From Drosophila persimilis (lineage: Eukaryota; Arthropoda; Insecta; Diptera; Drosophilidae): DNA of 64,000 bases. The position numbers were made by a program, and so were the translations under genes. The notes beneath the pieces are model-generated. The model searched no databases, was not told the DNA's origin, and saw nothing but the letters and a program-made list of their open reading frames with translations. Below are positions 33,361 through 45,479 of the stretch, in pieces. How positions within the stretch are numbered: the stretch's first letter is position 1; every line of letters starts with the position of its first letter. The stretch covers positions 167,303 to 231,302 of the forward strand of contig NW_020825379.1 of the NCBI RefSeq assembly GCF_003286085.1. Direction: 5' to 3'.

Positions 33361-34230
33361 GCTAACGTTATTGGGTCCGACTTTTACGTCGATGACTTGT
33401 TGACTGGTGCTGCATGCGTAGAGGAGATAAGGGCGATTAAGTCCGAAGTGTCTCAGGTTCTTCAGACCGCAGGGTTTGAGTTGACTAAGTGGTTTTCAAA
33501 CTCACCCGAGATCACCGCATCTGAGAGCACAGCCAAACCCATAACAATCTCGGATTCAGAGTCGACAAAGGCGTTAGGAATCTCATGGTTACCTACTGAC
33601 GATGCCTTTAAGTTCAAAATTGACAATTCAGTTATGGGTCTCCGAGCGACAAAACGGAACATACTATCGGTGACATCAAAGTTGTTTGACCCCCTTGGTT
33701 TATTAAGTCCTATCGTTATAAAAGGCAAGATACTATTGCAGGAGCTTTGGCTTAACAAACTAGATTGGGATGAGTCGATCCCGCTGCATTTGGAAACAGC
33801 GTGGAATAAGTTGAAAAATACACTATCTCAATTGGAAGACATATCCATATCTCGGTTTGTGTATTCCGATCCGATGTCACCGGTTCAAATACATGCCTTT
33901 GCTGACGCCTCCATGAGAGCGTATGGAGCGTGCGTCTATATACGTAGCAGAACTGCAGAAGGTTTAAAAGTATCATTGTTGACTTCGAAATCCAAAGTAG
34001 CGCCGCTCAAGACCAAAACGCTCCCAAGGCTTGAGTTATGTGCCGCTCACCTTCTCGCAGATCTCTGTCACAGAATCAAGCCCCTATTAAACGTGCCCAT
34101 TGAACGAGTCGTTTATTGGTCGGATTCAGAGGTAACTCTCCATTGGATCCGGTCTCATCCATCGTCGTTGTCGAGTTTCGTTTCAAATAGAGTGGCTGAT
34201 CGTCCAGCTCGTTCAAGAGTGGTCAGATGA
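33328..34230 (+). pseudogene. BEL-2 RT catalytic box and RNase H
   Basis: Contains FYVDDLLTGA, then SKLFDPLGLLSP, then RNase H with HAFADASMRAYGA, LPRLELCAA and WSDSEVTLHWI. A shift near 34205 ends it before the usual end of RNase H. Confidence 0.87.
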
Positions 34231-34441
34231 TGCTACGTGGCGGCATGTACCCACGAAACAGAACCCAGCAGATATTGTCTCAAGAGGTTGTGACGTCGAC
34301 GAAATCGTTCTGTCAATTTGGTTCGAAGGACCATCATTTCTGAAAGAGGAAGAAGAAAACTGGCCCAAGAACGCTCATTTCGAACACTCCAATTATCTTC
34401 AGCTGAAAAAGAGGAAGACTGCGGTCGGGCTGACCGCGGCT
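34231..34441 (+). pseudogene. BEL-2 RNase H to integrase linker
   Basis: In another frame this region reads through a segment typical of BEL/Pao (VPTKQNPADIVSRG), then leads into the integrase frame. It links the two larger frames. Confidence 0.6.
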
Positions 34442-35854
34442 GTGCGAAGTTCGGAGCTGTTAGATGTCATCGAGGGATTCTCGTCACACCTCAAACTGCT
34501 TAGAGTGTTCGTGTATGTGTTCCGCTTTATAAGAAAATGTAAAGACCCAAGCCTAAAATTCGAAAAAACTATCTCACCGACCGAATACAATGAAGCCTTT
34601 TATAAAATTGTCGAAATCGTCCGGCATCACGAGTATCAAGGAGAAATCGAAAAGGTTAGGAAAGGATCTACAATTGGTCCTAGTCTTCAGCGGTTAAACC
34701 CATTCATCCATGAAGACACAGGGACTTGGTGCAACTTTTCGTTGTTGCTAGTGGGGGGGCGACTAGCCAAAGCTCCTATATCATACGATGCCAAGTTTCC
34801 TCTGCTTTTGACTATGCGCTCGCAATTCGTGCGAAGCTATATTCGTCATCTGCACCATTCGAATTTTCATGTCGGCCCACGAGCACTTGTGAGCATCCTT
34901 CGACAGAGCGTGTGGATAGTGAACGCTCAGGAGGTCTGCCGTCAGACAGTTCGATCATGTATGCGCTGTTTTAAATGCAAGCCTCGATTGCTGACGCAAC
35001 TCATGGGGAATTTACCCGCAGATCGACTCCGTGCTCTCCGCCCATTTTCAATTTGCGGCGTTGATTTTTGTGGACCAGTGCATACGACATTGAAAATTCG
35101 CGGAAGGCCCCCATACAAGTCATACATTGCGCTTTTTGTTTGTTTTGCGTCCAAGGCGGTTCACCTAGAAATAGTTTCCGATCTAACCACTGACTGTTTT
35201 TTGTTGGCTTTCCAAAGGTTCGTCGGTCGCAGAGGATATCCCCAAGTCGTCCATTGCGACAACGGGACGAACTTCGTCGGAGCGAGCCGCCATCTCAGCG
35301 CTCTGGGGATCAGGCTCAAGGAGCAAGGAGACGCAATTCGCGACTTCGCATCAAAGAACGGATGCGAATTTGCGTTCATACCGCCGCGAGCTCCTCACAT
35401 GGGAGGGCTATGGGAGGTAGGTGTAAAAACTGCCAAGAGCCTACTCCTACGGGCGGTAGGCAGCGCGCTCCTAACCGCCGAAGAGCTCGCCACAGTCCTC
35501 GTCGGCATCGAAGCCATAATGAACTCGAGGCCGCTGGGAGCCTTCAGCCAAGATCCAAGCGATGGCGAGGCCCTAACACCCGGGCACCTCCTGACAGGCG
35601 GGTCGCTCATCGCCCCCCCAGCACTGCGGACTCCGGACCAGGAGACTCTCAGTTGCTTGCGGCGATGGCGACTTGTCTCGTCAGTCAGGCAAGCGTTTTG
35701 GCAGCGATGGTCCCGCGAATATGTCCTGGGGCTGCAAATTCGGGGCAAATGGCACCAGCAGCAACCGAACCTCGAGGAAGTAGACCTCGTCATCGTGGCC
35801 GAGGACAATCTGCCGCCTCAGGAGTGGCTCGTGGGTCGTCGAAATAAGGACTAG
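34442..35854 (+). pseudogene. BEL-2 integrase
   Basis: BEL/Pao integrase of 470 residues, the largest intact piece of this element. It shows the H2C2 module (HLHHSNFHVG...CMRCFKCKP), the catalytic residues in GVDFCGPV, CDNGTNFVG and the Glu in GGLWEVGVKTAK, and the C-terminal domain with LTPGHLLTG and the QRWSREYV segment. The last residues (WLVGR) are where related proteins continue, so the C-terminus is slightly short. Confidence 0.88.
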
Positions 35855-36206
35855 CACTGGAGCGGTTTTTCGGCGGCCCATACACAAATTAGCGCCGCTC
35901 CCAATGTGTTGAAGCCGATGCAGGCGTTCAACGGGGCCGGTGTGCGTGACCTTCCGTCCATGGCCACAATTATAAGTTATTGATCTGAATTATGAAGTCT
36001 AGTGTAAGTTAGGCTAGGGCAAAGCGGGAGCGCAATAAAAGCTCGCTCTCTCGCTCTTGGCGAATTCGCCCCGCTTTGCCACCGTAGGATAGCTAGAGTA
36101 AGAGATTTGAATTGTGAAGAAAATATAGTTGTTCGCCAACCTTGAATTAGATCGAGCGTATTAAGTTTTTTCGTCCCGCCAAATAAATAATTTAAATTAC
36201 AGCCAC
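35855..36206 (+). other. BEL-2 3' region, possible LTR
   Basis: No coding region. Contains a GC-rich hairpin-prone stretch and CAATAAAA at 36032-36039. It could hold the 3' LTR; bounds are not certain. Confidence 0.35.
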
Positions 36207-36460
36207 CCTAAGTTTTCGGTAATTGATTAGAAAAACTCTTCTAATTTTTCAGTATCGCTATACGTTGTATGCTACAAATGTCAAATGTATTGTAGCATCT
36301 GGATATCCGTCAACCAGGTAGTTTTTGGAAAGTGGTTTTAAAAGGCTGCGGGATCTGGCGGTAGGGAGCGAGATAAAACGGCTGGTATGAGAATAGAAAA
36401 TAAGACAGATGTAAAAAAAAAGGAAGAAAATGAAAACATATCCCATAAAATATATTGTAT
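36207..36460 (-). repeat. G3 leader repeat R, copy 1
   Basis: About 200 bp (36262-36455) are nearly the same as 43893-44090, which lies ahead of G3 gag. In minus sense it follows LTR-X, as a retroelement leader should. It is cut off near BEL-2. Confidence 0.7.
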
Positions 36461-36500
36461 AAATTACTGACTGAGTACCGGGTATACGATGCTCGTTTTT
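36461..36500 (-). repeat. LTR-X end remnant
   Basis: ACTGACTGAGTACCGGGTAT and a CTCGTTTTTT end match the outer part of LTR-X with the hairpin part missing. Confidence 0.55.
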
Positions 36501-37572
36501 TATACCTGATACTCAAAATGAGTATTGGAGTATATTAGATTTGTGGTAAAAGTGGATGTGTGTAACGTCCAGAAGGAATCGTTTCCGACCCCATAAATTA
36601 TATATATTCTTGATCAGCATCAATAGCCGAGTCGATTGAGCCATGTCCGTCTGTCCGTCTGTCCGTCCCCTTCAGCGCCTAGTGCTCAAAGACTATAAGA
36701 GCTAGAGCAACGATGTTTTGGATCCAGACTTCTGTGATATGTCACTGCTACAAAAATATTTCAAAACTTCGCCCCGCCCACTTCCGCCCCCACAAAGGGC
36801 GAAAATCTGTGGCATCCACAATTTCAACGATACAAGAAAACTAAAAACGCAGAATCGTAGAGGATGATCAATATATTTTTTAGAGTGCAAAACCAGATCG
36901 TTCAATTATTATAGCCAGACTCAAGAAAACAATTTCATTCTTTCTCGCTCTGTCTCTCTAACACACAGGTTTCATGGTCGGTTTTGCCAATTGCAAAATA
37001 TGAATTCAAGGATCTCAGAACCCATAAGAGCTAGAGCAACCAAATTTGGTATCCACACTCCTGTGATATCGGACCTTGAACGTTTTGTGTCAAAATTTCG
37101 CCCCACCCCCTTCCGCGCCCGAAAAGGACGAAAATCTGGGGATATTCACAAATCTCAGAGACTATTAACGCTAGAGTACCAAATTTAGTATCCGCACTCC
37201 TGTTAGATCTCACTATAAAACGTATATCTCATAATTTCGCCCCACCCCCTTCCGCCCACACAAAGGACGAACATTTTTTTGCATCCATAATATTGCAGAT
37301 TCGAGAAAACTAAAAACGCAGAATCATAGATAACGACCATATCTATCAGATTGCTGAATCTGGATCAGATCAGATAATTTTTATAGCCAAAAGGAACAAA
37401 TCAATTTGCAGTGGCTACGCAGCGCCCGACGTCACGCTCAGACTGATTTTCTGTCTCTCTCGCACGCACTCTTTGTCGTGTCGTTTAATATTCGCGGCGT
37501 CTGCCGGAGGAGAGCCGTACTGACTAAGTATCGGGTATAACTGTAGAGTTGCGGTGTCCGCAGCAACTCACA
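36501..37572 (-). repeat. LTR-X copy at the 3' end of G3
   Basis: A complete unit (TATACCTGAT...CAACTCACA) with a shorter GTCYGTCC stretch. It is followed by TTCCCCCTCG, a polypurine tract in minus sense, and then by the G3 protease. This copy shows what LTR-X is: the LTR of a gag-protease-bearing Ty3/gypsy-like element. Confidence 0.78.
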
Positions 37573-37576
37573 ACGT

Positions 37577-37944
37577 TCCCCCTCGTTTTTTATTTCTTTT
37601 TCGTTATGTGTTTCATACTTGCTCCTTTCTATACAATTATTTTCTATTTCGCACTTGTTTTTTGTCCCACTCTCCTTCTCCTTGCAAATGTCACTTACAA
37701 TTTTAAATTTGCATAAATTCATAAAATCCCTACCTAACACAGCCTCGTAGCCCATCGCCTCGTCTGCCACTACTAGTAATTCAAAGTTGATTCGACTTTT
37801 GTTAATAATTACAAAACTGGGTATTTTACCAAACATGTTAAATTTGCTATTGTTTAGTCCAACATAAGCGTAATCCGCATTTTTATTCAAAATAAATTCA
37901 ATTTCTCTGTTTTTCGTGTCTTTGTTAAACTTATATAAACATAA
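37577..37944 (-). pseudogene. G3 protease, C-terminal part
   Basis: Retropepsin-like end with AVLGRDFMNLCKF. It continues in phase from the piece right of copia-2, then runs through the purine tract into LTR-X. RT, RNase H and integrase are absent, so most of pol was deleted or never present. Confidence 0.72.
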
Positions 37945-38148
37945 TGTTAAAGTTATTTTATTTGTAAGACAGCAGAATATCAGTATACAGAATTATATGT
38001 GCTTCCGAGTAACATACGCAAGAGAGAGACACCGAAAAGGGAACATCGATATACAGAATATCGATATGAGAACATCGATATGCAGCAGGGCACATGCGCA
38101 GTGTTGTTACAGATCAATATCTAATTATCGTGGCGGTCACTTTGAACA
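37945..38148 (-). repeat. copia-2 3' LTR
   Basis: TGTTAAAG...TTTGAACA, followed inside by the polypurine tract, as in copia-1. Confidence 0.9.
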
Positions 38149-38220
38149 CTCCTCCTCAACACAACGCATGTTTACAAACTTTAAATATACTTAACTAATA
38201 TTCAATAACATGTCAAGCAC

Positions 38221-40686
38221 TTATAAACGATCTTTTAAACCAAATGCGAATACAAATTTATGGTGCTTAACCTTGGCTAAGTTCTTTGTGAGGACATCTG
38301 CTATCATCTCATCGGTTGGCAGATATGCAATGTTGACTTCACCTCTCTTGAGAACCTCTCGAATATGATGTATCTTGACGTCGATGTGCTTTGTACGTGC
38401 ATGAAACATGGGGTTTCTAGCAAGCTGCTGTGCTCCAATGTTGTCGCCGTACATCTGAATAGCTGACTCCTTGGATATCAGCTTTAAGTCAATCAGTAGG
38501 CTGCGAAAGTATATCGCCTCTTTTGCTGCAGATGATAAGGCTATGTACTCTGCCTCCGTGGAACTGAGGGCAACCGTCGATTGCTTTCTTGACTCCCAAG
38601 AAACCGCTCCTCCTGCCAACATGCATACATAGCCAGTGAATGACTTTCGGTTCGTCATATCACTTGCCCAATCTGCATCAACAAAACACTCAATTGCCTT
38701 TCCTTGCTTTGTGTAGCATATCTCCCAGTCGATAGTTTTTGCCAAATATCGAAGGATGTGCTTGGCTGCCGCTTCATGCTCGGAATGAGGATCCTTGTTA
38801 CGTTGTGCTAATTTGTTCACCGAATGCGCAATGTCTGGACGAGTCATAACAGCAAGATAAGATAACTCTCCAATTAGCTTTTGGAACGATGTGATGTCGA
38901 CCCTGCGGCAATCCTCTTTGTTGCATGCCACCTGGTAACCAGCTTCAAGAGGCGTGGACGTCTGTCGACAATCTTTCAAATTGTACTGTTCGAGCAACTC
39001 TCTAATATATTTCCGTTGGCTGATTGAAATCGCACCCGTACTGCCTTCACGTTTCACCTCAATACCTAAAAAGTATTGCATAGGCCCGATGTCAACCACA
39101 TCAAATTCTGCTGCGATCTTTATCTTGATATCAGATATATCATCTAGGTCCTTACACGCCAAAATAATGTCATCTACGTAGACAGCTATTAGACACATAT
39201 TTTTACCTGGCTTACGATACAGACAGGGTTCGTTGACAGTCGGTATAAAACCAATGCGTCTCAGCGTTGCATCCAACGTAGAGTTCCACACTCTTCCTGA
39301 TTGTTTTAGGCCATATATACTTTTGTGAAGCCTCAAAACGTGATTTGGGTGAACTTCGCTGATGAAGCCCTCAGGTTGTCTCATAAAAACCTCATCTTCC
39401 AATTCGCCGTTGAGATACGCCGTGACAACATCCATTTGATGTAGGTGGAGACCATGTTCGACTGCAAGTGCAATTATCAACCTGATAGTTGCGTGGCGTA
39501 CAACTGGTGCAAATGTTTCCTTGTAGTCGATCCCGTAGCGTTGGCTACAACCTTTCGCCACCAGACGTGATTTGAGCCTGTTCACGCTTCCATCCGGATT
39601 GGACTTAACTGCGTAAACCCATCTGCATCCAATGGACTTTTTCCCGCTAGGCAATTTAGTAAGCGACCACGTGCCGTTCTTCACGAGAGATTCGTACTCG
39701 TCCTTCATTGATGCTTTCCATATCTCGCCTTCAGTAGACCGTTCAGCTTGTGCGTAGTTTTGTGGAACTTGTACGTCTGCTGCCAGTATCGCATTGAGCA
39801 TATAATACTGCTTCCTTGGTCGTCCTGGTTTGCCCGTCCGTACTATGGTTGGGCGTCCTGGTCCTCTTATTGGTTCTGGAATTACAAGAATGTCATTACT
39901 AGACCTAATCTCCTCCTGATTTTCTGGCTCATTTTCTGGATCTTTAAATTGCTCGCTATCCATTTCGGGTTCAGCGTCCTGGTTTTGTTGAACCTCAATT
40001 GATGCTATGTCATTGGAACATGATGCATCTAGTTTGCCCCCTTCAGGTTCTACAAAAATGACATCCCTACTCTCTACGAGTTTCCTGGTTTCTTTACTGA
40101 CCAAACGGTATGCTTTGGCCGTATCCGAGTAGCCCACCATTATATACTCTAAGCCTTTCTGTGCGAACTTTGATTTCTTTGTTTTATCTAGAGCTATCGC
40201 TACTGAGCCAAAAACTCTTAAATGCGATACCACTGGCTTTCGACCTGTCCATATTTCAAAAGGTGTCACCCCGCTCAAGCAGCTGCTTGCCACTCTATTT
40301 CGCAAATACGTGGCAGTTCGAATCGCTTCTGCCCAATAGCATTCACTCAACCCAGCATGCAGCAGCATACTTCTTGGCATTTCTACCAATGTTCTGTTGG
40401 CCCTTTCTGCAACTCCGTTTTGTTGAGGTGTATATGGCACTGTTAAGTTTCGCTTTATTCCATTTTGGTTTAGGTAATTGTCAAAAACGTTTGATATGTA
40501 TTCTCGGCCATTGTCGCTTCGTAAAACCTTGACTTTTCTCCCAGTTTGGCACTCAACTTGACTTTTAAATTCTTTAAAAGCCTCGAAAACCTGATCTTTG
40601 GTTTTTAGATCATGAACAATCATCAATAAATGTGGCGAAATATCGATTGCCTCCCATTGACTGCTTTTGCATTGGACCGCATACAT
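38221..40686 (-). pseudogene. copia-2 integrase core-RT-RNase H
   Basis: An 821-residue frame that is open where copia-1 has a stop. Integrase core (LRSDNGREY, NGVAERANRTL), acidic linker, RT (VYVDDIILA) and RNase H (DADWASD, SSTEAEYIAL). The first codons (MYAVQCKS) are out of frame with the true protein; the real sequence resumes at LKTKDQVFEAF. A frameshift just upstream separates it from Gag and the zinc domain, at the same place as in copia-1. Confidence 0.9.
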
Positions 40687-42028
40687 CAGTATGTATTAAG
40701 TCTAGAACGCCCTTTGACCTGTTTGTGCTCGATTGAAATGGTTGCACGCAAATTTTACTTTTTGCGCATGTTGCACACACTTGTTTTGGCTTGTATATGC
40801 CCTTGAGACCTATTACCATCTCCTTGTTAACCATTTCCTTTAATGCGTCAAAATGTACATGTCCGAACCTATTGTGCCATTTGAATGCATCTGCCTCAAC
40901 ATTTACAATGTTCATACACTTTTCCTGATTGTCCTGAACCATAAACAATCCATTTTCCAGATGTGCCTTTATAACTATTTTTCCGTTTTCAAAAATCATC
41001 GCTTGATTTTTCTCAAACACAACTTTTTTTCCATGTTTTAATAGTTTTGTGACCGATATAAATTTGTACTGCAAGTCTGGTACCAAGATAACATTTTCCA
41101 TCGTAACGGATCTATCACCGAACTTTACTTGAACAGTTCCATGCCCTTCAGCAATAAGTGATTTACCGCCAGCTAAAAATACTTTTTGATTATCTTCCGT
41201 GAACGACACAAAGCGTTCCTTGTCACAACATAGATGCGCCGTTGCGCCACTGTCTATGCACCATGCATTTAACATCTGGTCATTCGGCTTAGCTAAACTT
41301 AGGATTGGTACATATTTTTCTGGTTCCACTTTGTCATATTCGGTTACGCAAAGCATTGTACCCAATCTTTCCCCGCTTTTACCGTTTGCGCCCTTGTTGT
41401 TTGCTCCTTCCTGCTTGCTTTTAGCACGGCATTCCGATTTAAAATGGCCTTCCTTTCCGCACTTAAAACACTTTTTGCCCTTCTTAAAGTTTTTCTTAAA
41501 ATTGTTGTTGTCATAACTGACGTGTAGTTCCGCGCTACTTGTAATTTCCTTGCTAATGCTATCTTCCTGCCTATTCGCTTCTTCAGAAATTTTTATTTTT
41601 AGCATGCTCAAGCTCGGCAAATCATCTCGCGTCTCAATCGCAACAACAAAACTTTCATACGATTTAGGCAAACCATTTAGCAACACAACTGATAAGATCT
41701 TTTCATCAACCTTTATGTTGACCTCTGCTAAAGCCTCGTGTACCACCTGGAATTTCCGCAAATATTCCTGTGCACTTATACCATCCGACATTTTTAACGT
41801 CAACAATTGTTTAATTAAAAACACTACCCTTGCTGGTCCGCTTGGCCTGTGAATTTTATTTAGCTTTTGCCATGCCTGTGACGACGATACACAATTTTTA
41901 ATATTGTTTAGTTGGGTCGATTTAACACAAAGTAAAATTGACGCCAACGCCTTTTGATCCTTTAGTTCAAAAGCTGCACGTTGCTCACTTGTTGCACTTT
42001 CACTAAGCTCAATTTTACCACTTCCCAT
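40610..42028 (-). pseudogene. copia-2 Gag-protease-integrase zinc domain
   Basis: A 472-residue frame with the CCHC knuckle (CFKCGKEGHFKSEC), protease (WCIDSGATAHL) and the integrase HHCC module, ending FIDDCS then stop. A deletion of about 49 bp near 42019, relative to copia-1, removes part of the Gag N-terminus and disconnects the original ATG. Confidence 0.9.
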
Positions 42029-42624
42029 GTGCTATAATTGTTTTCGTCCAGTTTCTCAATATTGAAATTCATATTTCCACTCATTTTTTATACTTATTGT
42101 CCCACAGTGCAAAATTTGTAACTGTCGATCGTCTCATGCACAAAGCAACTACGACGACAATACTGTTGTCCGTGTCTTTCTTTTGTTTTTTTCGTTTTCT
42201 TTTAAGTATCCCCCCGAGTTGCTATTTACACACACACACTCGCGATTTTCTATGCCTTGGTATACACACTTTTGGGTATACACACTCGCCGTTTTGTGCG
42301 GCTTGGCATACGCACTTTTTGGTATGCACACTTGAGTCTCCGTTCGCTTTTGTGTTTCTTGATCCGTTGGGACTGCTTTATTTTGGACTTTAAACCACGG
42401 CAACGGTCCGATTCGCTGCAAAATTCTAATCAAAAAACACAATGCGAATCTCCGTTGAATTTGTTCAACTTGTTCTTTTGCCTTTCTATGTACACACATA
42501 ACCCCAATGAGTCTATGCCATTTTTTTAGCACTGCTTTTCACTAAGCACCAAACAATGTTTATTGTTTCTCACTGTTTCTGTTTTATACTGTTTCTGGGT
42601 GAATTGGTGTCTGGGCCCATAACC

Positions 42625-42828
42625 TGTTAAAGTTATTTTATTTGTAAGACAGCAGAATATCAGTATACAGAATTATATGTGCTTCCGAGTAACATACGCA
42701 AGAGAGAGACACCGAAAAGGGAACATCGATATACAGAACATCGATATGAGAACATCGATATGCAGCAGGGCACATGCGCAGTGTTGTTACAGATCAATAT
42801 CTAATTATCGTGGCGGTCACTTTGAACA
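42625..42828 (-). repeat. copia-2 5' LTR
   Basis: Copy of 37945-38148. The primer site (GGTTATGGGCCCAG in element sense, 42611-42624) adjoins it. Confidence 0.9.
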
Positions 42829-44091
42829 CATATATCACCATCGTTGATTTCATTTGAACTTAATCGTGAGCGCTCTTCCGCTTTATTTAGTTTATTTTCC
42901 GACTGGTGCTCTAGACATGATAACTTTATAAAACTTATTGGGCTCCCTGAGTCGATGAGGCAATCTAAGGACAAGCATTTATTATTGTAATTGCTAATGT
43001 ATATATTAAATATGTATATGTAATCGTTATGTACCTTGCTCTTCTTTTCGTCACAGTGTGACACCTGGTGACTCATGCTGTCGCATCCGTAGCACGCTCC
43101 ACTTTCGCGCTTGGGCTTGCGGCACTCCCCTGCCACGTGGCCACGTGCTCCAGTGTTTGCCCCCTCAGTTGAACCGTACTTCTTTTGCAGCATGATCTTC
43201 TCGAACGCCTTGACTAGTTGATATGGAGCACCAAAGCACTGCATGTGGGCTTGCCTACGCAGGCCTACATCCGGGATACCTTCGATGACTCCGTCGATAA
43301 ACTCCTCGTCGTCAATGACTATGCGAGATGCCAGCGCCACTTTGGCGTTGAAGTACATTGAGAACTCCTCGTAACGTCCCCATGAACGGGACTCGAACTT
43401 GCGGCGGAGCAACAGCTTTTTTTCCTTGGGATGGAAAGTGTCTTCCATGACGTTCAACATCTGATCGATTGGCAACGACATGTGCTCCGGACTCGAATGC
43501 AGCCACACCAATTCTTTGTCCTTAAGCTTCGACATTAGCAGCATTAGTAGCTTCTCATTCTTCAATTTGTTCACTTTTGCAATGGCCTTAAACTGCACGA
43601 TCCAAGTTGTGACGTCATCGTTGTTTCCAGAAATGTTGCCATGATATGTTGGCAACATGTCTTTGGCGGCATTTAGCAACATGACGCCAGCGTCACTGTT
43701 GGCGGCTGGTGTTGTGTTCTCTACTCTCCCTTCCTTCTCCCTCTCGCTCTGCAGCTTCAGCAGCTCGATTTGCAATTTTAATATTTCAACCTCTGCTCGA
43801 TATTCGCCGTGGTTGTTGTTGTGCCCAGGCTCTTGCGGTGCTTTTTTGTTCTTCTCTTTGCGTTCGCTCTTCGTGCTCGTTATGATAGCGTATCGCAATA
43901 CGTCGTATGCTACAAATGTCAAATGCATTGTAGCATCTGGATATCCGTCAACCAGGTAGTTTTTGGAAAGTGGTTTTAAAAGGCTGCGGGATCTGGCGGT
44001 AGGGAGCGAGATAAAACGGCTGGTATGAGAATAGAAAATGAGACAGATGTAAAAAAAAGGAAGAAAATGAAAACATATCCCATAAATATAT
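42829..44091 (-). pseudogene. G3 Gag and start of protease
   Basis: Ty3/gypsy-type Gag with a coiled-coil-like start (EVEILKLQIELLKLQSERE), capsid segment, a CCHC knuckle (CYGCDSMSHQVSHC) preceded by a damaged one, and the protease active site (LDCLIDSGSPISFIK). It is cut by copia-2 at 42828. The apparent ATG at 44126 lies in the G4 LTR, so the true start is elsewhere, probably within the R segment. Confidence 0.78.
43893..44091 (-). repeat. G3 leader repeat R, copy 2
   Basis: Matches 36262-36455. G4 inserted within it at ATAT 44088-44091. Confidence 0.75.
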
Positions 44092-44679
44092 AGTGACATA
44101 TCCATAATTCCCCACATCCCATACACATTATGTTTATGTACAATTCATCCACCCCATCCACACAAGTAACAGGACCCCACTCAAGAATCAATCTTCCCAT
44201 ACTCCAAGCTAGGGCCCCCCATAATATAAACAATGGACCCCATTGTTTCATCAACATTAGAATCACGCCACTCTCGAGAAATCGATTCTTTAGAATCACG
44301 CCATTCATGAGGACCAATCAAAGCTAGACATAAAACCAAGGAGTATCACATTCCTAGCTCCGTCATGTAATGCAACACCGATCGCCAGCAGTGGATGCCA
44401 CCAGCAGTGGACGCCACCATCCCCAAATATCGATCCAGGCACGTACGCCACCGACACGAAGATGCAGCCGAGGAAAGCAACGCCGGAAGCCAGAGTCGGG
44501 AGTTCCAAGAGAAGGGCTCATGGAAACTAGCCAGCAGCAGAGAGATCAGTTCCGTTTGAGACAAGCAGACCGAAAGTCAAGACGGGGAATTCATTTAAAT
44601 CTTGTGACATAAAGATATTTAAGTTGTAAAATAAAAGTCTTTGTTAAAAAACTTAAAATCGAGTTGCGGATATTTAACT
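44092..44679 (+). repeat. G4 5' LTR
   Basis: Starts AGTGACATATCC and ends ATTTAACT, the same ends as the G2 LTR. A TATA-less start region and AATAAAAG (about 44630) near the end are visible. Confidence 0.85.
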
Positions 44680-44696
44680 GGCGCAGTCGGTAGGAT
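44679..44696 (+). promoter_or_regulatory. G4 primer-binding site
   Basis: TGGCGCAGTCGGTAGGAT, the tRNA-Ser-type site of the 17.6/297/ZAM group of errantiviruses. Confidence 0.85.
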
Positions 44697-44984
44697 TTCG
44701 TTTAAAATTAACACCTATATTTCGGTAATGGTCAGCTTGTGTAATTTATAATTACTGTGATCACGTAATCCCGGAATCGTTAATAAAATTGTGAAATCCG
44801 CCAAAGAACCTATGTGCTGCAAGCACATAAGATTTGCAAAACTAATTTAAGTGAACTGAAGTAAGCGGAGATAGTGAATCACCAAGGACAGTGAAACACT
44901 TAATACAAAATCAAAAAAACTTACAAGTGAACCAAAATAAAGTTAAAAACTACAACAAAACAAAACCCAATCAACACCAACAAC
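44697..44984 (+). other. G4 leader
   Basis: A-rich untranslated leader before the gag ATG at 44985. No ORF supported. Confidence 0.6.
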
Positions 44985-45479
44985 ATGGCGTTACCACCAC
45001 TATCATTGAGCGAAATCCACTTGAACCAGGCACTGCTGTCGATCCGACTAATACCTGCCTATGACGGTTCATCTGGACAGCTAAGCTCATTTATCAAACG
45101 AATCGAATATGTATGCGGATTATATCCAACTGAAGATCTTCGCCAACAAAGGATCCTATTTGGAGCGACCGAGATCCAACTGTCAGGAGAGGCACAACGC
45201 ATATCGCAAATGATACAACCCAACACGTGGCTCGAACTGAAGACGGCGCTGATCAACGAGTTCAAAAATCACACACCATATGAAGAACTCTTACGACAAC
45301 TATACACCACCAGATTCAACGGCAGTCTTCGTAAGTTTATAGAAGAATTAGAGATAAAAGCATTATTAATAAACAATAAGCTAAACTTAGAAAACATACC
45401 AGAAAATAATGTCATTTATAAAAACGCTTTGAACAACACAATTAAAGATGTGTTCGAAAACTTCCTGACAGAATGTTGA
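44985..45479 (+). pseudogene. G4 Gag N-terminal part
   Basis: A 164-residue frame from ATG 44985. It shares its first ~110 residues with the Gag part of G2 (about two thirds identical by eye). It includes a canonical splice donor GTAAGT at 45331, in the middle of the reading frame. The frame breaks at about 45472. Confidence 0.83.
45331..45336 (+). promoter_or_regulatory. G4 putative env splice donor
   Basis: TTC|GTAAGT. In G2 the sequence switches from gag to env exactly at this position. In errantiviruses env is expressed from spliced RNA, so this is the likely donor. Confidence 0.7.

Larger units (their letters stand above)
32137..36206 (+). mobile_element. BEL-2 (BEL/Pao), 5'-truncated and decayed
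   Basis: Plus-strand order protease, RT, RNase H, integrase, without gag or 5' LTR. It differs clearly in sequence from BEL-1. The reading frame changes three times. After the last frame a purine-rich stretch (ACGGGGCCGG at about 35930) and a region with AATAAA-like signals could be the 3' LTR (about 35940-36206), but no partner LTR exists in the window. Confidence 0.75.
37945..42828 (-). mobile_element. copia-2 (Ty1/copia LTR retrotransposon)
   Basis: LTRs of 204 bp at 37945-38148 and 42625-42828, differing apparently at one base. Flanks are CATAA and CATAT, a target duplication with one mismatch. It is 4884 bp long, inserted in the G3 protease. It is the same family as copia-1, but its LTRs belong to a slightly different subtype (GAGAGAGACACCGAAAAGGG instead of GAGACTGACGCC). 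It has a leader deletion and the same integrase frameshift as copia-1. Confidence 0.92.
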
